NCBI RefSeq assembly: GCF_036826855.1
Contig: NZ_CP104578.1
Span: 4,871,501-4,935,500, forward strand
Length of the DNA stretch: 64,000 nt
Direction of reading: 5' to 3'
DNA from: Streptomyces sp. SJL17-4
GTDB taxonomy: Bacteria; Actinomycetota; Actinomycetes; Streptomycetales; Streptomycetaceae
The position numbers and the translations under genes are program-made. Position 1 is the first letter of the stretch, and every line of letters begins with the position of its first letter. Positions 7,954 through 16,410 of this stretch are shown in pieces. The notes beneath the pieces were generated by a model. That model was not told the DNA's origin. It worked only from the letters and a program-made list of their open reading frames with translations, and did no database searches.

Positions 7954-8805
7954 TCAGGGGCGGAAGGCCTGCGCGTGGTCGGTGACCCAGGTGGCGAAGG
8001 TGCGGGCCGGGTGGCCGGTCAGTTCCTCGACCGTGCGGGTCAGCGGTGTCGGTCGGCCGTCGTGCGTGGCCCAGTACGAGAGCAGGGCGTCGGCGAAGAG
8101 CTCCGGCATGAAGCCGGCGACCGACTCCTTCCACCCCTCGGGGGTCACCACGGTGTGCGGTGCGGGCCGTCCCGTCACCTCGGCGAGTATCGCCAGCTGC
8201 TCGACGAAGGTCAGCGACTCGGGGCCCGTCAGGAGGTACGAGGAGCCGCGCAGCCGGGGCTCGGTGAGGACCGCGAAGGCCGCCTCGGCGACATCGCGCT
8301 CATGGATCGGATCGCCGTACGCGCTCGGGTAGGGGAGCGTGGGGCCCCGCCCTGCCCGGAGGGTCCCGGCCCACTGCAGGGCGTTGGTGGCGAAGGCGCC
8401 CGGCTGGAGGTGGGTGGCCTCGAAGGCCCCGGCGTCCGCGGCGTCCGAGAAGGCGCGCTCGGCCGCGAGGTGGGAGGCGGCGATCGGGTTCTCGGCGGCG
8501 TCCGGGGCGAGGACGGAGCTGGAGGAGAGCAGGACGACGTGCTCGACGCCGGCGGCGCGGGCCCGGTCGGCGAAGGCCTCGGCGTGGCCGGCCTCGGCGT
8601 ACAGGAAGACGGAGTCGACGCCGGTCAGGGCGGTGTCGAAGGTGGCCGGGTCGGTGAGATCGCAGCGCACGGTCTCGACCCCGGGCGGTGGGGAGAGGTC
8701 CGCGGGGTTCTTGGAGGCGGCTTTCGCCTTGATGCCGGCGGCGTCGAGGAGTCCGAGCAGGGTGGAGGCGACGCGGCCGCGGCTGCCGGTGACGAGAACG
8801 GTCAT
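7954..8805 (-). CDS. NmrA-like atypical SDR, NAD(P)-binding oxidoreductase or sensor
   Basis: 283 residues. The N-terminal Rossmann motif TGSRGRVASTLL resembles the TGATGxxG of NmrA/quinone-reductase-2-like proteins; VVLLSSSSV and QPGAFATN are typical strand-loop elements, and the SDR Tyr-x3-Lys pair is not evident at the usual place. These proteins bind NADP(H) and act on quinones or as redox sensors. ATG at 8805 chosen because the upstream in-frame extension runs through a 13-bp palindrome and the divergent gene. That palindrome, 31 bp upstream, is the likely operator. Confidence 0.82.
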   Translation of the reverse strand: MTVLVTGSRGRVASTLLGLLDAAGIKAKAASKNPADLSPPPGVETVRCDLTDPATFDTALTGVDSVFLYAEAGHAEAFADRARAAGVEHVVLLSSSSVLAPDAAENPIAASHLAAERAFSDAADAGAFEATHLQPGAFATNALQWAGTLRAGRGPTLPYPSAYGDPIHERDVAEAAFAVLTEPRLRGSSYLLTGPESLTFVEQLAILAEVTGRPAPHTVVTPEGWKESVAGFMPELFADALLSYWATHDGRPTPLTRTVEELTGHPARTFATWVTDHAQAFRP

Positions 8806-8835
8806 GAGGGGTCCTTCCAGGGGTGGAGGCAGGTC

Positions 8836-8866
8836 TCTGCGTGACACATCGTCTGTGTCACGCAGA
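8836..8866. promoter_or_regulatory. 31-bp palindromic operator
   Basis: Perfect inverted repeat with 13-bp arms (TCTGCGTGACACA at 8836-8848 and its complement at 8854-8866) around a 5-nt centre. It lies between the divergent NmrA-like and GNAT genes. Arm length and GTGACAC/GTGTCAC core fit a dimeric repressor site; no regulator gene is adjacent. Confidence 0.7.
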
Positions 8867-8928
8867 TAAATATCCAGGGTGGTGTCCTGCGCGTCAACCC
8901 GGATAAAACCCTGAGGTACCGTCCCCGC

Positions 8929-9378
8929 ATGAAGATCATCGACCTTGAGCCCGGCGATCCCCGGCTGGAGAACGACCTCCTGCCCGTCCTCTCCGAACTC
9001 CGTCCCCACCTCACCCCGGAACTCTTCCGCGAGGTGTACGAAACCGGGCACTCCCAGGGACTGCGCTTCAGCGCCGCCTACACCGACGAGGGCCGCTGCG
9101 TCGGCGCGGCCGGCTGGCGGATCGTCATCAACACCAGCTCCCTGCGCAAGCTCTACGTCGACGACCTCGTGACCGCCGCCACCAACCGCTCCACCGGGGT
9201 CGGCCACGCGCTCATCGCCCACCTGGAGGCCCATGCCCGCGCCGTCGGCTGCCACGAGCTCAACCTGGACTCCGGCACCCACCGCACCGGAGCCCACCGC
9301 TTCTACCTGCGCGAACGCTTCGACATCGTGGCCTTCCACTTCACCCGGCCGCTCACCGCACCGGAAGACGCCTCCTAG
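8929..9378 (+). CDS. GNAT family N-acetyltransferase
   Basis: 149 residues. Acetyl-CoA-binding region STGVGHALIAHLEAHAR (motif A, degenerate G-x-G-x-G/A) after the KLYVDDLVT strand, and the C-terminal AHRFYLRERFDIVAFHF (motif B, F/Y-Y). Small-molecule or protein acetylation; substrate unknown. The sequence TACCGT sits 6 nt before the ATG, so the transcript may be leaderless. Divergent from the NmrA-like gene across the 31-bp palindrome. Confidence 0.88.
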   Translation: MKIIDLEPGDPRLENDLLPVLSELRPHLTPELFREVYETGHSQGLRFSAAYTDEGRCVGAAGWRIVINTSSLRKLYVDDLVTAATNRSTGVGHALIAHLEAHARAVGCHELNLDSGTHRTGAHRFYLRERFDIVAFHFTRPLTAPEDAS

Positions 9379-9403
9379 GCCGACCGCAGACTTCCTCCAG
9401 GTG

Positions 9404-10345
9404 TCAGGGCGCCGACACCCCCCGGGCGTACGCCGTCGGCGGCACCCCGATCGTCGCCGTGAAGTCCCGTACGAGGTGGGCCTGGTCGCTGTAGCCCAGC
9501 TCCACCGCCAGGGCCGCCCAGTCCGGGCCGCCCGCCGCGCCCGCGGCCTCGGCGCGCTCCAGGGCCTCGTGGATGCGGTAGCGCAGGATCACCCACTTCG
9601 GGCCGACGCCGACGTGGGTCGCGAAGAGGCGCTGGAGCGAGCGCGCCGACAGACCCGTCGCCGCGACCAGTTGAGCCACCTTGCGGACCGTACGGTCCCC
9701 TCGGATCAGGTCCACCAGCTCCATGGCCCGGTCGGCGGCCGGATCGGGGGCGGGGCCGTGGGCCAGCAGGAAGGCATCAAGCGCCGCCACGCGCGCGTGG
9801 TCGGTGCGGGGGGAGAGGACGGCGGACAGGAGGTCCGCGTCCGTGCCCGTCCTTGCGCCCGCGTCCGTGCCCGTCCCGTCCTGGTCCGTGCTCGCCCCGG
9901 CGTCCGGGTCCGTGCCCGTCCCGGCGCCCGCGTCCGGGAAGACCTCCGTCAGGGGGAGCCGGCGGCCCGTCCAGGTCGACACCGGCCACGCGGGCGCGAA
10001 GGGGCGGAAGCCGCCGGGGCGGAACTGGATCCCGCAGACCCGGCCCGCCTCCGTCAGCTTCCTGGTGAACAGGCCGAGCCCGATCCCGGAGACCTCGGCG
10101 GACGCGCGCGCCTCCGCCGGCGGGGCGCCGAGTGCCCCGTACCGCTGGAAGACGATGTTCATCGACGGGTGCGGGACGACATGGGTCGCGTACGGCTCCG
10201 GCAGCTCCCAGTCGATCAGCCAGTAGTGCTCCAGATAGGGCCGCAGCTCCGGCGCCGGGGTGTGGCGGCGGAAGCGGACGCGGGAGAGCAGTTCGGCGGG
10301 GTCGACGATGCCCCGGGTGTCCTTGCGGGGAGCGGAGTCGGACAT
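9404..10345 (-). CDS. AraC family transcriptional regulator
   Basis: 313 residues. The N-terminal ligand/dimer region carries HPSMNIVFQ and FRPGGFRPF, as in AraC proteins with a DUF6597-type domain. The C-terminal AraC helix-turn-helix pair covers about 210-305 (VRKVAQLVAATGLSARSLQR and then LAVELGYSDQAHLVRDF). An unusual insert at about 138-172 is made almost only of D, T, G, A and R, encoded by a repeated GTCCGTGCCC-like DNA tract. Such inserts arise by slippage and should be a disordered loop. ATG at 10345. Divergent from a TIGR03086 gene, a plausible target. Confidence 0.88.
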   Translation of the reverse strand: MSDSAPRKDTRGIVDPAELLSRVRFRRHTPAPELRPYLEHYWLIDWELPEPYATHVVPHPSMNIVFQRYGALGAPPAEARASAEVSGIGLGLFTRKLTEAGRVCGIQFRPGGFRPFAPAWPVSTWTGRRLPLTEVFPDAGAGTGTDPDAGASTDQDGTGTDAGARTGTDADLLSAVLSPRTDHARVAALDAFLLAHGPAPDPAADRAMELVDLIRGDRTVRKVAQLVAATGLSARSLQRLFATHVGVGPKWVILRYRIHEALERAEAAGAAGGPDWAALAVELGYSDQAHLVRDFTATIGVPPTAYARGVSAP

Positions 10346-10429
10346 GCTCCGATGCTAGGTCGGGACGAGATTCCGTCCTGGCGTGTTTCTTCAAGACGGG
10401 GGTGGGCAACCTCTCCTAACGTCGCCCCC

Positions 10430-11032
10430 ATGACGAACGAGGACCCGCTCCGCACCGGTGCCCCGCCCCGCATCGGCGACCTGCTCCGAAGCGCCGCCGC
10501 GCAGGCCACGCCCCTGGTCAAGGGCATCGACGACGCCTTGCTCGGCGCGCCCACGCCCTGCGCCGAGTACGACGTGCGCGCCCTGCTGAACCACCTTCTC
10601 GGCGTCGTCGTGCACTTCCAGGCCCTCGCCGCCAAGCAACCCGCCGAGCTCTCCGCCACCACGGACCGGCTCGCCGACGCCGACTGGCGGGACCGCTTCG
10701 AGGCCGAGACCGGGAAGCTCGTCGAGGCCTGGTCGGCGCCCGGTGCCGAGGAGGGCACCACCGGGGGCATGGCGATGCCCGCGAGGACCGTCGGGTCCAT
10801 GGTGCTGCTCGACCTCACCGTGCACGCCTGGGACCTGGCCCGCGCCACCGGGCGGAGTTTCACACCCGACCCGGGTGTGGTCGACGGGCTCGTCGAGGAG
10901 GTGGAGCGGATGGCGCCCATGGCCCGGAAGATGGGTGTCTTCGGGGAGGCCGTCGACCTGCCCGGCGATGCCACCGCCTTCGAGCGGCTGCTCGCGACGA
11001 CCGGCCGCGATCCGCACGCGTGGGAGGCCTGA
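10430..11032 (+). CDS. TIGR03086 family DinB-fold metal-binding protein
   Basis: 200 residues. Four-helix DinB-like fold of the mycothiol-dependent maleylpyruvate isomerase-like superfamily. CAEYDVRALLNHLLGVVVHF holds the first conserved His (N-H-L), and LTVHAWDLARATG the second His and Asp (H-x2-D), the usual metal triad. Function unproven in this branch; thiol (mycothiol) transfer is the family precedent. ATG at 10430, weak ribosome site. Divergent from the AraC gene. The stop region is duplicated downstream. Confidence 0.88.
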   Translation: MTNEDPLRTGAPPRIGDLLRSAAAQATPLVKGIDDALLGAPTPCAEYDVRALLNHLLGVVVHFQALAAKQPAELSATTDRLADADWRDRFEAETGKLVEAWSAPGAEEGTTGGMAMPARTVGSMVLLDLTVHAWDLARATGRSFTPDPGVVDGLVEEVERMAPMARKMGVFGEAVDLPGDATAFERLLATTGRDPHAWEA

Positions 11033-11037
11033 GACCG

Positions 11038-11096
11038 GTCCGGCGGCAGCTGCCCTGAGGGCCGCCGGATCGGCCTCAGGTCCGGCGGCAGCTGCC
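11038..11096 (+). repeat. Imperfect 42-bp duplication after the TIGR03086 stop
   Basis: GTCCGGCGGCAGCTGCC occurs at 11038-11054 and again at 11080-11096. The flanks (GGCCTGAG/GGCCTCAG before, GCCGCCG after) are duplicated too, so the first unit includes the stop region. CGGCGGC with GCCGCCG can also form terminator-like hairpins. Confidence 0.7.
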
Positions 11097-11110
11097 CGGA
11101 AGGCCGCCGC

Positions 11111-11362
11111 TCAGCGCAGGCGGCCCGCCGAGCCCGGGGAGAGCCGCGACACGACCTGGCCGAAGGCGTGCTCCTCCGCGGGCGTCAGCGCTATCGACTC
11201 CTGCGGATGCCAGACCCGCTCCAGCGGGGTGCGCGCCGCCCGGTCACGGCGGTCACGAGCGCGGGCGCGCAGGCCGAGCGACACCCACACCACCGTCGAG
11301 ACGGCGAGCAGGCCGAAGAGTGTGATCACACGGGGATCGGAGAACGGGCCGGGCAAGGACAT
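11111..11362 (-). CDS. Small single-pass membrane protein
   Basis: 83 residues. One transmembrane helix at about 12-30 (ITLFGLLAVSTVVWVSLGL) followed by a strongly basic stretch (RARARDRRDR), giving a predicted extracellular short N-terminus and cytosolic C-terminus. GGAG precedes the ATG. No family recognised with confidence. Lies alone between convergent and divergent neighbours. Confidence 0.65.
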   Translation of the reverse strand: MSLPGPFSDPRVITLFGLLAVSTVVWVSLGLRARARDRRDRAARTPLERVWHPQESIALTPAEEHAFGQVVSRLSPGSAGRLR

Positions 11363-11504
11363 GACTCACTCCAGGGCATGCGGGCCGCCCGACGCCGCGC
11401 GCCCCGGCAGGTGGCGCGCGGGCACGAGGGGCCGACGATTCCTACTGCTTCCTCCCGACCTGTTCAGTTAACACCAACCTGGGGGACTTTCGGCAGGGGG
11501 GTAC

Positions 11505-11529
11505 GGGACCTTGGTCCCGGACCGGGACC
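11505..11529. promoter_or_regulatory. Overlapping inverted repeats upstream of the binding-protein gene
   Basis: GGGACC-TT-GGTCCC (11505-11518) shares its right arm with GGTCCCGG-A-CCGGGACC (11513-11529), so two mutually exclusive hairpins or an overlapping operator pair are possible. It lies 83 bp before the ATG at 11613. Confidence 0.35.
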
Positions 11530-11612
11530 GGGCAGGCCCTCTTGTGCGGGCCGGGGAACCGCTCCAAGGTGCTCGGCAGAGGCACATTTCCGGCCGGGGA
11601 GGGAGCAGCCGT

Positions 11613-12464
11613 ATGTCCGGGACGCAGGCATGGGGATTCACGGACGACAGAGGTACGGAGCTGGGGGCGGCCCGGGTACCGCGGCGGGTGATCGCGTACG
11701 TGCGGGCCGGGGCCGCCCTGTGCGACCTGGGTGTGACGCCGGTCGCGGTGTACGGCTCCGGGCACGACGGGGACGTCCTCGACCCGGCGAAGGAGGGCGG
11801 GCTGACGGCGGCCGCGGTGACGTATCTCGGGCCGGGCCGGGTTCTCGACGAGGGGCTGCTGCGGGAGCTGCGGCCGGACGCGATCGTCGACGTGACCTAC
11901 GACGGGAAGAGCCCCTACGCGCTCGACGAGGCCGTCGCCGAACGGCTCGGGGTGCCGCTCGTCGCGCTCTCCGTCGGCAACGAGCTGACCCTGCCGGCCA
12001 TCCTCGACCGATTCGGTGCGCTGGCGGTGAGCCTGGGGGCGGCGCCGGACGACGGGACGACCGCCGAGGGTTCCCCGGCCGGGCTCCGGGCCGCCGAGGA
12101 CGAGCTCCGTGAGGTCGCCGCGCGGACCGGGCTCGGGGTGCTCGCCCTCTCCGGGGCCGGCCCCGACCAGGTGCATCTGGCCCGGCCGCTCGCCTGGCCC
12201 GAGCTGGCGAGGCTCGCCGAGCTCGGCGTCCGGCTCGTCGACCCGGGCCCGGGGCCCGGGGCCAACTGGCTCACCGGTGACTGGGGCCGGGCCTCCGAGC
12301 TCCGGCCGGACCTGGTCCTCTTCGACAGCCGGGCGCACGCCACGGCGCCGGAGGCGGCAGCCCTGTCCGGCGTCCGTTTCACGCCGTGGAACCCGGAGAC
12401 CCCGCCCAGCCCGGCCGCGTACGCACGCTTCTTCCGCACGCTGGCCGCGGCTCTCGCCGGCTGA
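11613..12464 (+). CDS. TroA/FepB-like metal or siderophore binding protein without signal peptide
   Basis: 283 residues. Fold features of iron-siderophore binding proteins: VAVYGSGHDG, then LRPDAIVDVTYDG (the 'PDLIi' strand) and ERLGVPLVALSV, with LVLFDSRAHA in the second lobe. There is no signal peptide or lipobox from the ATG at 11613 (GGGAGGGAGC ribosome site), and no ABC permease or ATPase gene nearby. It would therefore act in the cytosol, perhaps as a chaperone or carrier for a siderophore or cofactor. The C-terminal coding end and stop are inside a 34-bp duplication. Confidence 0.75.
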   Translation: MSGTQAWGFTDDRGTELGAARVPRRVIAYVRAGAALCDLGVTPVAVYGSGHDGDVLDPAKEGGLTAAAVTYLGPGRVLDEGLLRELRPDAIVDVTYDGKSPYALDEAVAERLGVPLVALSVGNELTLPAILDRFGALAVSLGAAPDDGTTAEGSPAGLRAAEDELREVAARTGLGVLALSGAGPDQVHLARPLAWPELARLAELGVRLVDPGPGPGANWLTGDWGRASELRPDLVLFDSRAHATAPEAAALSGVRFTPWNPETPPSPAAYARFFRTLAAALAG

Positions 12465-12541
12465 ACCGCCGCGGGCCGCCGCGGCTCTCGCCGGCTGAAC
12501 CGCCGCGGGCCGCGGCACCAGTCGGCTGAACCGATGCGGGT
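12445..12541 (+). repeat. 34-bp tandem repeat containing the stop codon
   Basis: Two exact 34-bp copies (12445-12478 and 12479-12512) plus a degenerate third to about 12541. Each contains CGGCTGAACCG, so the gene's TGA (12462-12464) is recopied twice downstream. Confidence 0.85.
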
Positions 12542-12547
12542 GTCGTC

Positions 12548-12728
12548 GCCATGAGGCCCGGGTCGCCATGAGGCCCGGATCGGCGTCAGGCCCGGGTCGG
12601 CGTGAGGCCCGGGTCGGCGTGAGGCCCGGGTCGGCGTCAGGCCCGGGTCGCCGTGAGGCCCGGGTCGGCGTCAGGCCACGGTCGGTGTCAGGCCGGCGGT
12701 GGCGTCAGGCCGGGGTCGATGTGAGGCG
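12548..12728. repeat. 17-bp tandem array at the 3' end of merR
   Basis: About ten copies of a 17-bp unit close to GTGAGGCCCGGGTCGGC; copies nearest merR are most diverged. The merR stop codon (12705-12707) and last codons lie inside the array. With the 34-bp repeat it fills the whole space between two convergent genes. Confidence 0.85.
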
Positions 12729-13124
12729 GGTTCGGCGGAGGGAGTCGGCGAACTCCTCCGCTCGGGAGAGCTGGGCCCGCAGCTCGGCGACGCGCTCCGC
12801 GGCGGCCTGCTCGTAGCCGCGGACGCGGGCCACGAGCGCGGCCCGCTCGTCCGGGTCGAGCTCGCTGTCCGTGCCCGCGCGCTCGGCGGCCAGCAGGTCC
12901 ACCGCCGCGAGGAGTTCGCGCGTCTCGTCGAGGGTGAAGCCGAGCGGCTTCATCCGGCGGACGACCATCAGCCGGGACACGTCCGCGTCCGTGTAGAGCG
13001 GGAAGCCGCCCGGGGAGGCCGCGGACGGGACGACCAGGCCGCTGTCCTCGTACTGCCGGATCGTGCGCAGGGACAGCTCGGTCCGTGCGGCGACCTCGCC
13101 GATCTGCATGGGCTCGCCGGCCAT
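12705..13124 (-). CDS. MerR family transcriptional regulator
   Basis: 139 residues from the ATG at 13124, which has GAGGAG 7 nt upstream (preferred over the GTG at 13148). N-terminal winged helix MQIGEVAARTELSLRTIRQY then a diverged second part (GGFPLYTDADVSRL), and MKPLGFTLDETRELLAA, followed by a long coiled-coil dimer helix. No Cys/His metal site is visible, so it is not a metal sensor of the MerR/ZntR type. Target unknown. The 3' end is in a 17-bp repeat array. Confidence 0.85.
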   Translation of the reverse strand: MAGEPMQIGEVAARTELSLRTIRQYEDSGLVVPSAASPGGFPLYTDADVSRLMVVRRMKPLGFTLDETRELLAAVDLLAAERAGTDSELDPDERAALVARVRGYEQAAAERVAELRAQLSRAEEFADSLRRTRLTSTPA

Positions 13125-13262
13125 CCGCACTCCTCGTACTCCGCTCACGCGTCAGGTCCTTCCTCATCAGGGGCTCCCACCGGGCGTACGGGTCCCCACA
13201 GGGCGCGGCTTCCGCGCATTACATACCATTCGTCCTAACTTCAGCACTTATGAGAGCTGGAA

Positions 13263-13433
13263 GTGCGGCGAAACGCCTGCTCGTCGGTCGTCCGTTGGAC
13301 AGCGGTGCTCCGCGCGACCTGGGAGGGGCACGGCATCGACGTACCGCTGCGGGTGCTCAGCCCCGTACCGCTCGATCGTCCTCCGTGCGCGAGTTCGCCG
13401 CGGAGCGCGCGCGGGCGGCGGACCGGATCCTTA
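13263..13433 (+). pseudogene. Remnant of an amino-acid permease C-terminal (USP-like) domain
   Basis: Two short segments in different frames, LRATWEGHGIDVPLRVL (about 13308-13358) and SVREFAAERARAADR (about 13379-13423), resemble the cytosolic C-terminal part of large actinobacterial APC permeases, where a similar H-G-I-x-V-P-L-R-V phrase precedes 'SPYRS'. No membrane segments remain. It occupies the 306-bp gap between merR and the next gene. Low-certainty call from pattern memory. Confidence 0.35.
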
Positions 13434-14135
13434 CGGCCACACCAGGCAGTAGGGCTGGTGGCCCGCCTCGTGGAGGCGGACCGAGAAGTCCTGCCACTCG
13501 TGGAGCAGCTGGTAGACGTCGAAGGCGTCGCGCGGGCCGCCGCGGTCCGGGACCGTGGACCAGATGAAGGCGGCCGCGCCGACCGACTCCTCGCCGATCG
13601 CGCGCAGCGGGTCGACCACGGTCATCGGCAGCTTGACCACCGCGTAGTCCGGGTGGAGCACCACCAGCTCCAGGGGCGGCACCTTGTTCAGGGGCATGCC
13701 CTGGATGCCGGTCAACACCATGGCCGCTATGGTCTCCGGCTTGATCTTGGTGAACATGCCGCCCATGCCGAGCTCGTCGCCGCCGAGTTCCTCCGGGCGC
13801 ATCGAGATCGGGACGCGGGCCGCCGTGGCGCCGTCGGGCGCGCCGAAGTACTTGTACGTCACCCCCAACCGGCCACTCCCGCTCGCGCTTCCGTTGACCG
13901 GACCTCCCGGAGAGCCCGATGTACCCGGGATGCCGGAAATTCCTGGAGTGCTCGGGGTGCCCGGGATGCCGGAAATTCCTGGAGTGCTAGGGGTGCTCGG
14001 AGGGCTCTGAGCACTCGGGGTGCTCGGGGTTCCCGAGGTCGGATCCTCGCTCCGCCGGCGCCGGTGCCTGCCCCGGCGGGCAGACTCCGGACCCAGGTCG
14101 TCCGTCCCCTCGCCCGGTCCGCCACCGCGATGCAT
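13431..14135 (-). CDS. Conserved-looking protein with collagen-like linker
   Basis: 234 residues; unknown function. The N-terminal 30 are Arg/Gly rich; about 35-82 is low complexity with the 12-residue unit GISGIPGTPSTP repeated twice (36-bp DNA repeat), a collagen-like Gly-x-y pattern. The C-terminal ~140 residues (from VTYKYFGAPDG) look like a folded domain and end with LVWP. No signal peptide or membrane helix. The start is uncertain: an internal start near the folded domain is possible. Lies upstream of, and divergent from, hemL. Confidence 0.6.
   Translation of the reverse strand: MHRGGGPGEGTDDLGPESARRGRHRRRRSEDPTSGTPSTPSAQSPPSTPSTPGISGIPGTPSTPGISGIPGTSGSPGGPVNGSASGSGRLGVTYKYFGAPDGATAARVPISMRPEELGGDELGMGGMFTKIKPETIAAMVLTGIQGMPLNKVPPLELVVLHPDYAVVKLPMTVVDPLRAIGEESVGAAAFIWSTVPDRGGPRDAFDVYQLLHEWQDFSVRLHEAGHQPYCLVWP
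13924..13995. repeat. 36-bp in-frame tandem repeat (two copies)
   Basis: The segment beginning CCCGGGATGCCGGAAATTCC occurs at 13924 and again at 13960, the second copy slightly diverged at its end. Period 36 bp, i.e. 12 codons, within the collagen-like linker. Confidence 0.8.
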
Positions 14136-14271
14136 ATCTCCACCCGACTGCTTTTTCTCGGCAACACGACCCCGCCGCGCAACCCGATCATCGTGTCAGT
14201 GACCTCCCCCGCGTTCGTACGGTGAAACACCTGTCCGCAAGAACGCCGTGGCCTCTGACACCATGGATTCC

Positions 14272-14331
14272 GTGAGCCATCCCTATGACGCCCCAGTTTC
14301 GCAGACGCGGAGGGCGAACGCCCCGGCGTAA
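14272..14331 (+). other. 19-residue upstream ORF copying the hemL N-terminus
   Basis: GTG start, 20 codons including TAA. It reads [11 protein letters not shown] after the start, nearly the same as the HemL start [11 protein letters not shown]; the DNA is also similar (GCCCCAGTTTCGCAGACG against GCCCCAGTCTCACAGACG). It then diverges and stops 73 bp before the hemL start. Either a leader peptide or the relic of a 5' duplication of hemL. Confidence 0.55.
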
Positions 14332-14404
14332 TACTCAGGATGTTCACACCCTCCCTCCGTTCCCGATGTCGTGCCCGAAGTCGTTCTCGCAGGTCAGGAT
14401 CACA

Positions 14405-15712
14405 GTGCCGTATTCATACGAAGCCCCAGTCTCACAGACGCTTTTCGACCGCGCTTCCCTCGTGACGCCCGGCGGCGTGAACTCACCGGTGCGTGCCTTC
14501 CGGGCCGTGGGCGGAACGCCCCGGTTCATGGTGTCCGGTTCCGGTCCCTACCTCACCGACGCGGACGGTCGTGAGTACGTCGACCTGGTGTGCTCGTGGG
14601 GGCCGATGATCCTCGGCCACGCGCACCCCGAGGTCACCGCCGCGGTGCAGCAGGCCGTCGCCCGCGGCACCTCCTTCGGTACGCCGGGCGAGGGCGAGGT
14701 CGCGCTCGCCGAGGAGATCGTGGCGCGCGTCGAGCCCGTCGAGCAGGTGCGGCTCGTCTCCTCGGGCACCGAGGCCACGATGTCCGCGATCCGGCTCGCC
14801 CGCGGGTTCACCGGGCGCGCCAAGGTCGTCAAGTTCGCCGGCTGCTACCACGGCCACGTGGACGCGCTGCTCGCCGCGGCCGGTTCCGGTGTCGCCACCC
14901 TGGGGCTTCCCGACACGCCCGGCGTGACCGGCGCCCAGGCCGGGGACACGATCGTGCTCCCCTACAACGACCTGGAGGCCGTCCGGGCCGCGTTCGCCGC
15001 GCACCCGGGCGAGATCGCCTGTGTCATCACCGAGGCCTCGCCCGGCAACATGGGCGTCGTGCCGCCCGCCGAGGGCTTCAACCAGGGCCTCGCGGACCTG
15101 TGCCGGGAGAACGGCGCGCTGTACATCTCCGACGAGGTGATGACCGGTTTCCGTACGTCGAAGGCCGGCTGGTACGGCGTCGACGGCGTCAAGGCCGACC
15201 TGCTGACCTTCGGCAAGGTCATGGGCGGTGGCTTCCCGGCCGCCGCGTTCGGTGGCCGCGCCGACGTGATGGGGCACCTCGCCCCGGCCGGGCCGGTCTA
15301 CCAGGCGGGCACCCTGTCCGGTAACCCGATCGCGACGGCCGCCGGGCTCGCGCAGCTGCGGCTGCTCGACGACGCGGCGTACGAGAAGGTCGACGCGGTC
15401 TCGAAGGAGATCCAGGGGCTCGTCACCGGCGCGCTCGCCAAGGAGGGCGTCGCGCACCGGCTGCAGACCGCGTCCAACATGTTCTCGGTCTTCTTCACCG
15501 CCGACGAGGTGCGGAACTACGACGAGGCGAAGCAGCAGGAGGCGTTCCGCTTCAACGCCTTCTTCCACTCGATGCTGGCCGACGGCGTGTACCTGCCGCC
15601 GTCCGCCTTCGAGTCCTGGTTCGTGTCGGCCGCGCACGACGAGCGGGCGATCGAGCGGATCGCCGCCGCCCTGCCGGCCGCCGCCCGCGCCGCCGCGGAG
15701 GCGACGGCATGA
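14405..15712 (+). CDS. hemL: Glutamate-1-semialdehyde 2,1-aminomutase
   Basis: Converts glutamate-1-semialdehyde to 5-aminolevulinate in the C5 route to heme; PLP enzyme, cytosolic. 435 residues, the family length. [15 protein letters not shown] at the N-terminus, [13 protein letters not shown] and [10 protein letters not shown] in the PLP pocket, [10 protein letters not shown] (Asp binding the pyridine nitrogen) and the Schiff-base Lys in [13 protein letters not shown]. The GTG at 14405 gives the family N-terminus. Its ATGA end overlaps the next gene by 4 bp, so the two are coupled. Its place next to the cytochrome c assembly genes fits a heme theme. Confidence 0.95.
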   Translation: MPYSYEAPVSQTLFDRASLVTPGGVNSPVRAFRAVGGTPRFMVSGSGPYLTDADGREYVDLVCSWGPMILGHAHPEVTAAVQQAVARGTSFGTPGEGEVALAEEIVARVEPVEQVRLVSSGTEATMSAIRLARGFTGRAKVVKFAGCYHGHVDALLAAAGSGVATLGLPDTPGVTGAQAGDTIVLPYNDLEAVRAAFAAHPGEIACVITEASPGNMGVVPPAEGFNQGLADLCRENGALYISDEVMTGFRTSKAGWYGVDGVKADLLTFGKVMGGGFPAAAFGGRADVMGHLAPAGPVYQAGTLSGNPIATAAGLAQLRLLDDAAYEKVDAVSKEIQGLVTGALAKEGVAHRLQTASNMFSVFFTADEVRNYDEAKQQEAFRFNAFFHSMLADGVYLPPSAFESWFVSAAHDERAIERIAAALPAAARAAAEATA

Positions 15713-16410
15713 GCGAGAGCGACAAGAACACCCGTGAGCAGGACATCACCGTCGTCCATCTGATGCGGCACGGCGAGGTGCACAACCCCGACGGTGTCCT
15801 CTACGGGCGCCGCGCCGGCTACCACCTCTCCGAGCTCGGCCGGCAGATGGCGGACCGGGTCGCCGAGGCCCTCGCCGACCGGGACATCACGTACGTCGTC
15901 TCCTCCCCGCTGGAGCGGGCGCAGGAGACGGCGACGCCGGTCGCCAAGGCGCACGGTCTGGATCTGGCCACGGACGAGCGGCTCATCGAGGCGGCGAACG
16001 TCTTCGAGGGCAAGACGTTCGGTGTCGGTGACGGGGCGCTGCGCAAGCCGGCGAACTGGAGGCACCTGACCAATCCGTTCCAGCCGTCCTGGGGCGAGCC
16101 GTACGTCGAGCAGGTCGTCCGCATGATGGGGGCGCTCGACGCGGCGAAGGACGCGGCCCGGGGGCACGAGGCGGTGCTGGTCAGTCACCAGCTGCCGATC
16201 TGGATCGTCCGCAGCTTCGTGGAGAAGCGCCGGCTCTGGCACGATCCGCGGCGGCGTCAGTGCACGCTCGCCTCGCTGACCTCGTTCACGTACAAGGGCG
16301 ACAAGATCGTCTCGGTCGGGTACAGCGAGCCGGCCCGGGATCTCGTTCCGGCGCATCTCCTCGCCGGTGCGAAGCCGGTCAAGGGGGCGTCGAAGGCTTT
16401 CGGCGCGTAA
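15709..16410 (+). CDS. Histidine phosphatase (phosphoglycerate mutase-like) family protein
   Basis: 233 residues. Phospho-acceptor motif [12 protein letters not shown] near residue 20 (R-H-G), [13 protein letters not shown] with the conserved Arg, [14 protein letters not shown] with the acidic catalytic region, and [10 protein letters not shown] with the second His. Phosphatase or mutase on an unknown small phosphate ester. Translationally coupled to hemL (ATG inside the hemL stop). Ends in a 9-bp repeat array that recopies the stop. Confidence 0.9.
   Translation: MSESDKNTREQDITVVHLMRHGEVHNPDGVLYGRRAGYHLSELGRQMADRVAEALADRDITYVVSSPLERAQETATPVAKAHGLDLATDERLIEAANVFEGKTFGVGDGALRKPANWRHLTNPFQPSWGEPYVEQVVRMMGALDAAKDAARGHEAVLVSHQLPIWIVRSFVEKRRLWHDPRRRQCTLASLTSFTYKGDKIVSVGYSEPARDLVPAHLLAGAKPVKGASKAFGA

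Noticed and set aside
12548-12728. 17-bp array considered as a CRISPR
   Set aside because: Units are contiguous with no unique spacers, and no cas genes are present; it is a tandem repeat.
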